The notes beneath the pieces are model-generated. The model worked only from the letters and a program-made list of their open reading frames with translations. It was not told the DNA's origin and did no database searches. Positions 13,388 through 15,291 of a DNA stretch of 15,291 nucleotides are shown in pieces. Origin of the DNA: Actinomycetota bacterium (GTDB lineage Bacteria > Actinomycetota > Humimicrobiia > Humimicrobiales > Humimicrobiaceae); contig VGAU01000015.1 in the NCBI GenBank assembly GCA_016870675.1, positions 1 through 15,291 on the forward strand, written 5' to 3'. The position numbers and the translations under genes are program-made. The stretch's first letter is position 1. Each line of letters begins with the position of its first letter.

Positions 13388-14611
13388 TTATTTTGCCAGA
13401 CCAAAACCGCTGTGCAGCGCTTTTACAGCTTCTTTTATCCTGCTCTTCTTGACTACACATGAAATTCTTATGGGAGAGGTTGAAATCATTTCAATATTTA
13501 TGTCTTTTTCTGCCAGAATTTTAAACATTTTTGCTGCCACACCAGGATGTGTTTGCATCCCAGCGCCTACAATGGATACTTTAGCAATATCGGTATCTAC
13601 TTCTATACGTATATTTCTGAGTTTATTTAGAACTTCCTTTGCCAGAGACAAATCCTCATTTTTTACTGTAAACGAAATAGCAGCAAAGTTCTCCTCACTG
13701 ACATTCTGCACAATCAGATCAACATCTATATCCACATCTGCTAATTTGCCAAAAAGATTGGCAGCAACACCCGGCTTATCTTCCAGGCCAAAAATGGATA
13801 CTTTTGCCTCACCTATATCATAAGTTACTCCGGTAATCAGTGGTCTTTCCATTCTCTCATCTTTCTTATAATCATCCATAACCCATGTCCCTTCAATATC
13901 ATTAAAACTTGACCTAATATGTAATATTACATTATGTTTCCTGGCAAATTCTACAGCTCTTAAGTGAATCACTTTTGCTCCGGAAGATGCAAGCTCCAGC
14001 ATCTCATCATATGAAAGCGTCTCCAGTTTAATAGCTTCATTTACCACGTTGGGATCAGTCGAATAAACCCCATCAACATCTGTATATATCTCACAATATC
14101 TCGCTTTTAGCGCCGAAGCCAGAGCAACTGCAGTTGTATCAGAGCCTCCCCTGCCCAGTGTTGTAATATCACCATCTATATTAACACCTTGAAAGCCTGC
14201 TACAACAACTACCCTATCTTTTTTTAATTCCTTAAGTATTCTATCTACCTTGATATTTAAAATTTTTGCATTTGAATAAACATCATCGGTTAAAATTCCT
14301 GCCTGCTGGCCTGAGAGAGATATACAATTATAGCCTTTTTCCTGAATTGCTATAGCCAGCAGCGCGCTTGATACCTGCTCTCCTGTTGACATAAGCATAT
14401 CCATCTCCCGGCGGGAGGGGCTGGAAGCAATTTTACCCGCAAGTTCAATTAATCTGTCAGTCGTATCACCCATTGCTGAAACGGCAACCACTACACTATT
14501 TCCTTCCAACCTTGCTTTAATAACCTTATCTGCAACCCTTTTTATTTTATCTTTGTCACCAACAGAAGTGCCTCCAAACTTCAAGACTATTATATTTTTT
14601 TTATATCTCAT
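13388..14611 (-). CDS. lysC: Aspartate kinase
   Basis: Aspartokinase phosphorylates aspartate as the first step toward lysine, threonine, methionine and diaminopimelate. The kinase domain (about 1-245) contains KFGGTSVG at residues 11-18, VAVSAMGDTTDRL at 42-54, STGEQVSSALLA at 75-86, TTLGRGGSDTTAVALA at 150-165 and EIYTDVDGVYSTDP at 174-187. Two ACT domains follow (about 265-335 and 343-405), with the ligand-site patterns LEDKPGVAANLF and GMQTHPGVAAKMF, as in feedback-regulated single-function aspartokinases. The 407-residue length is typical. The internal short form seen in Bacillus is not obvious. The ATG at 14611 gives the standard N-terminus, without a strong ribosome binding site. It lies 51 bases downstream of the oxidoreductase gene; neighbours suggest no pathway operon. 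Confidence 0.95.
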   Translation of the reverse strand: MRYKKNIIVLKFGGTSVGDKDKIKRVADKVIKARLEGNSVVVAVSAMGDTTDRLIELAGKIASSPSRREMDMLMSTGEQVSSALLAIAIQEKGYNCISLSGQQAGILTDDVYSNAKILNIKVDRILKELKKDRVVVVAGFQGVNIDGDITTLGRGGSDTTAVALASALKARYCEIYTDVDGVYSTDPNVVNEAIKLETLSYDEMLELASSGAKVIHLRAVEFARKHNVILHIRSSFNDIEGTWVMDDYKKDERMERPLITGVTYDIGEAKVSIFGLEDKPGVAANLFGKLADVDIDVDLIVQNVSEENFAAISFTVKNEDLSLAKEVLNKLRNIRIEVDTDIAKVSIVGAGMQTHPGVAAKMFKILAEKDINIEMISTSPIRISCVVKKSRIKEAVKALHSGFGLAK

Positions 14612-14662
14612 CTTTTAAACCAGTTATTTTTTTATTCAAATTTATTTCCAGCAAATCTTTTT

Positions 14663-15291
14663 TTATTTTACTTCAGCCATTGCCCTGTATTTTTCATACT
14701 TGGCTTTAGCTTCTTCTTCCGCCCTGCCAAACAGGTCTTTAGCTATTTCCGGGAAAGTCTTGGTAAGCGATGCATATCTTACTTCACCCATAAGGAATTC
14801 CCTGAATGATTCTGTTGGCTCTTTTGAGTCTAACGTAAATGGATTCTTGCCTTCCTTTTTCATTTCCGGGTTATACCTGTACAGGTGCCAGTATCCTGCA
14901 TCTACCGCTTGTTTTTCCCTTAGCTGCGTACAGCCCATTCCGGCATAAATCCCATGATTAATACATGGAGAGTAAGCTATTATAAGTGACGGACCATTGT
15001 ATCTTTCAGCTTCAAGAAATGTTCTTATTGTCTGCTTCTGACTGGCGCCCATTGCAATCTGGGCAACATATACATACCCATACGACATTACCATAAGCCC
15101 CAGATCTTTTTTCTTAACTTTTTTACCTGAAGCGGCAAATTTTGCTACCGCTCCAATCGGGGTCGCTTTTGAAGCCTGTCCTCCCGTATTAGAATATACT
15201 TCCGTATCAAATACAAGTACATTTATGTTTTCTCCGGATGCCAGCACATGATCCAGCCCGCCATATCCTATATCGTAAGCCCAGCCATCAC
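14663..15291 (-). CDS. nifJ: Pyruvate:ferredoxin (flavodoxin) oxidoreductase, C-terminal fragment
   Basis: The frame is open to the window edge and encodes about 209 residues of the C-terminus, so the gene begins outside. DGWAYDIGYGGLDHVLASGE and then EVYSNTGGQASKATPIG are the thiamine-diphosphate binding motif of the single-chain enzyme, followed by KDLGLMVMSYGYVYVAQ, IAYSPCINHGI and the CTQLREKQAV-to-HLYRYNP stretch. This enzyme turns pyruvate and CoA into acetyl-CoA and CO2, passing electrons to ferredoxin or flavodoxin, the usual route in anaerobes. The nearest in-frame GTG at 15247 is internal, not the start. It ends with MAEVK and TAA, 51 bases before aspartate kinase. Full-length family members are about 1170-1200 residues, so over four-fifths is missing here because of the window edge. 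Confidence 0.95.
   Translation of the reverse strand, partial: DGWAYDIGYGGLDHVLASGENINVLVFDTEVYSNTGGQASKATPIGAVAKFAASGKKVKKKDLGLMVMSYGYVYVAQIAMGASQKQTIRTFLEAERYNGPSLIIAYSPCINHGIYAGMGCTQLREKQAVDAGYWHLYRYNPEMKKEGKNPFTLDSKEPTESFREFLMGEVRYASLTKTFPEIAKDLFGRAEEEAKAKYEKYRAMAEVK

Noticed and set aside
13449..13823. Plus-strand open frame of 124 codons opposite lysC
   Set aside because: It lies fully inside the well-supported aspartate kinase gene, has no family resemblance and no ribosome binding site. Similar antisense frames at 2534-2947 and 4400-4768 were rejected for the same reason.
1..15291. CRISPR array, tRNA, rRNA or prophage
   Set aside because: No evenly spaced direct repeats, no cloverleaf or rRNA-like stretches and no phage genes were seen; the window is filled with housekeeping genes.

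Overview
The window is AT-rich bacterial DNA carrying ordinary, mostly intact housekeeping genes in short, tightly packed transcription units. TTGANN/TATAAT-type promoters and AGGAGG-type ribosome binding sites point to a bacterium. Pyruvate:ferredoxin oxidoreductase suggests an anaerobic or fermentative metabolism, and undecaprenyl-diphosphatase plus a sugar-nucleotide pyrophosphorylase indicate a bacterial envelope. The phylum cannot be fixed from sequence alone. A low-GC uncultured anaerobic lineage is a reasonable guess and no more.

Layout. 1-1106 (minus): a small frameshifted gene, thioredoxin and a DUF72/YecE gene cut by the window edge, read from a promoter near 1144-1172. 1318-1527 (plus): a 69-residue zinc-ribbon protein with its own good promoter. 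1549-3267 (minus): uppP then a RmlA-type nucleotidyltransferase. 3354-3854 (plus): a small multidrug export family membrane protein. 3940-7527 (minus): a four-gene unit, DUF948 protein, YtxH-like protein, TldD, TldE. 7681-8253 (plus): a lipoprotein with an Ig-like domain. 8383-9273 (minus): purC. 9344-9403: two stem-loops resembling a relict IS200/IS605 right end. 9429-11302 (minus): adenosine kinase then MTA phosphorylase. 11499-11897 (plus): a YjbQ gene interrupted by a TGA. 11973-13316 (plus): rarA. 13388-15291 (minus): the C-terminal part of pyruvate:ferredoxin oxidoreductase, then aspartate kinase.

How the genes work together. MTA phosphorylase and adenosine kinase form a salvage pair for the nucleosides left after S-adenosylmethionine use. 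TldD and TldE form a known heterodimeric metalloprotease, here placed behind two membrane-anchored coiled-coil proteins. UppP and the nucleotidyltransferase both serve envelope polysaccharide synthesis. No phage, CRISPR array, tRNA, rRNA or complete mobile element was seen.

I found no convincing new multi-gene system. The most useful observations are two gene lesions (a one-base frameshift near 976 and a TGA where YjbQ should have its conserved Trp), the possible IS200/IS605 scar, a roughly 48-residue polar insert in UppP, and two divergent promoters with overlapping -35 boxes.
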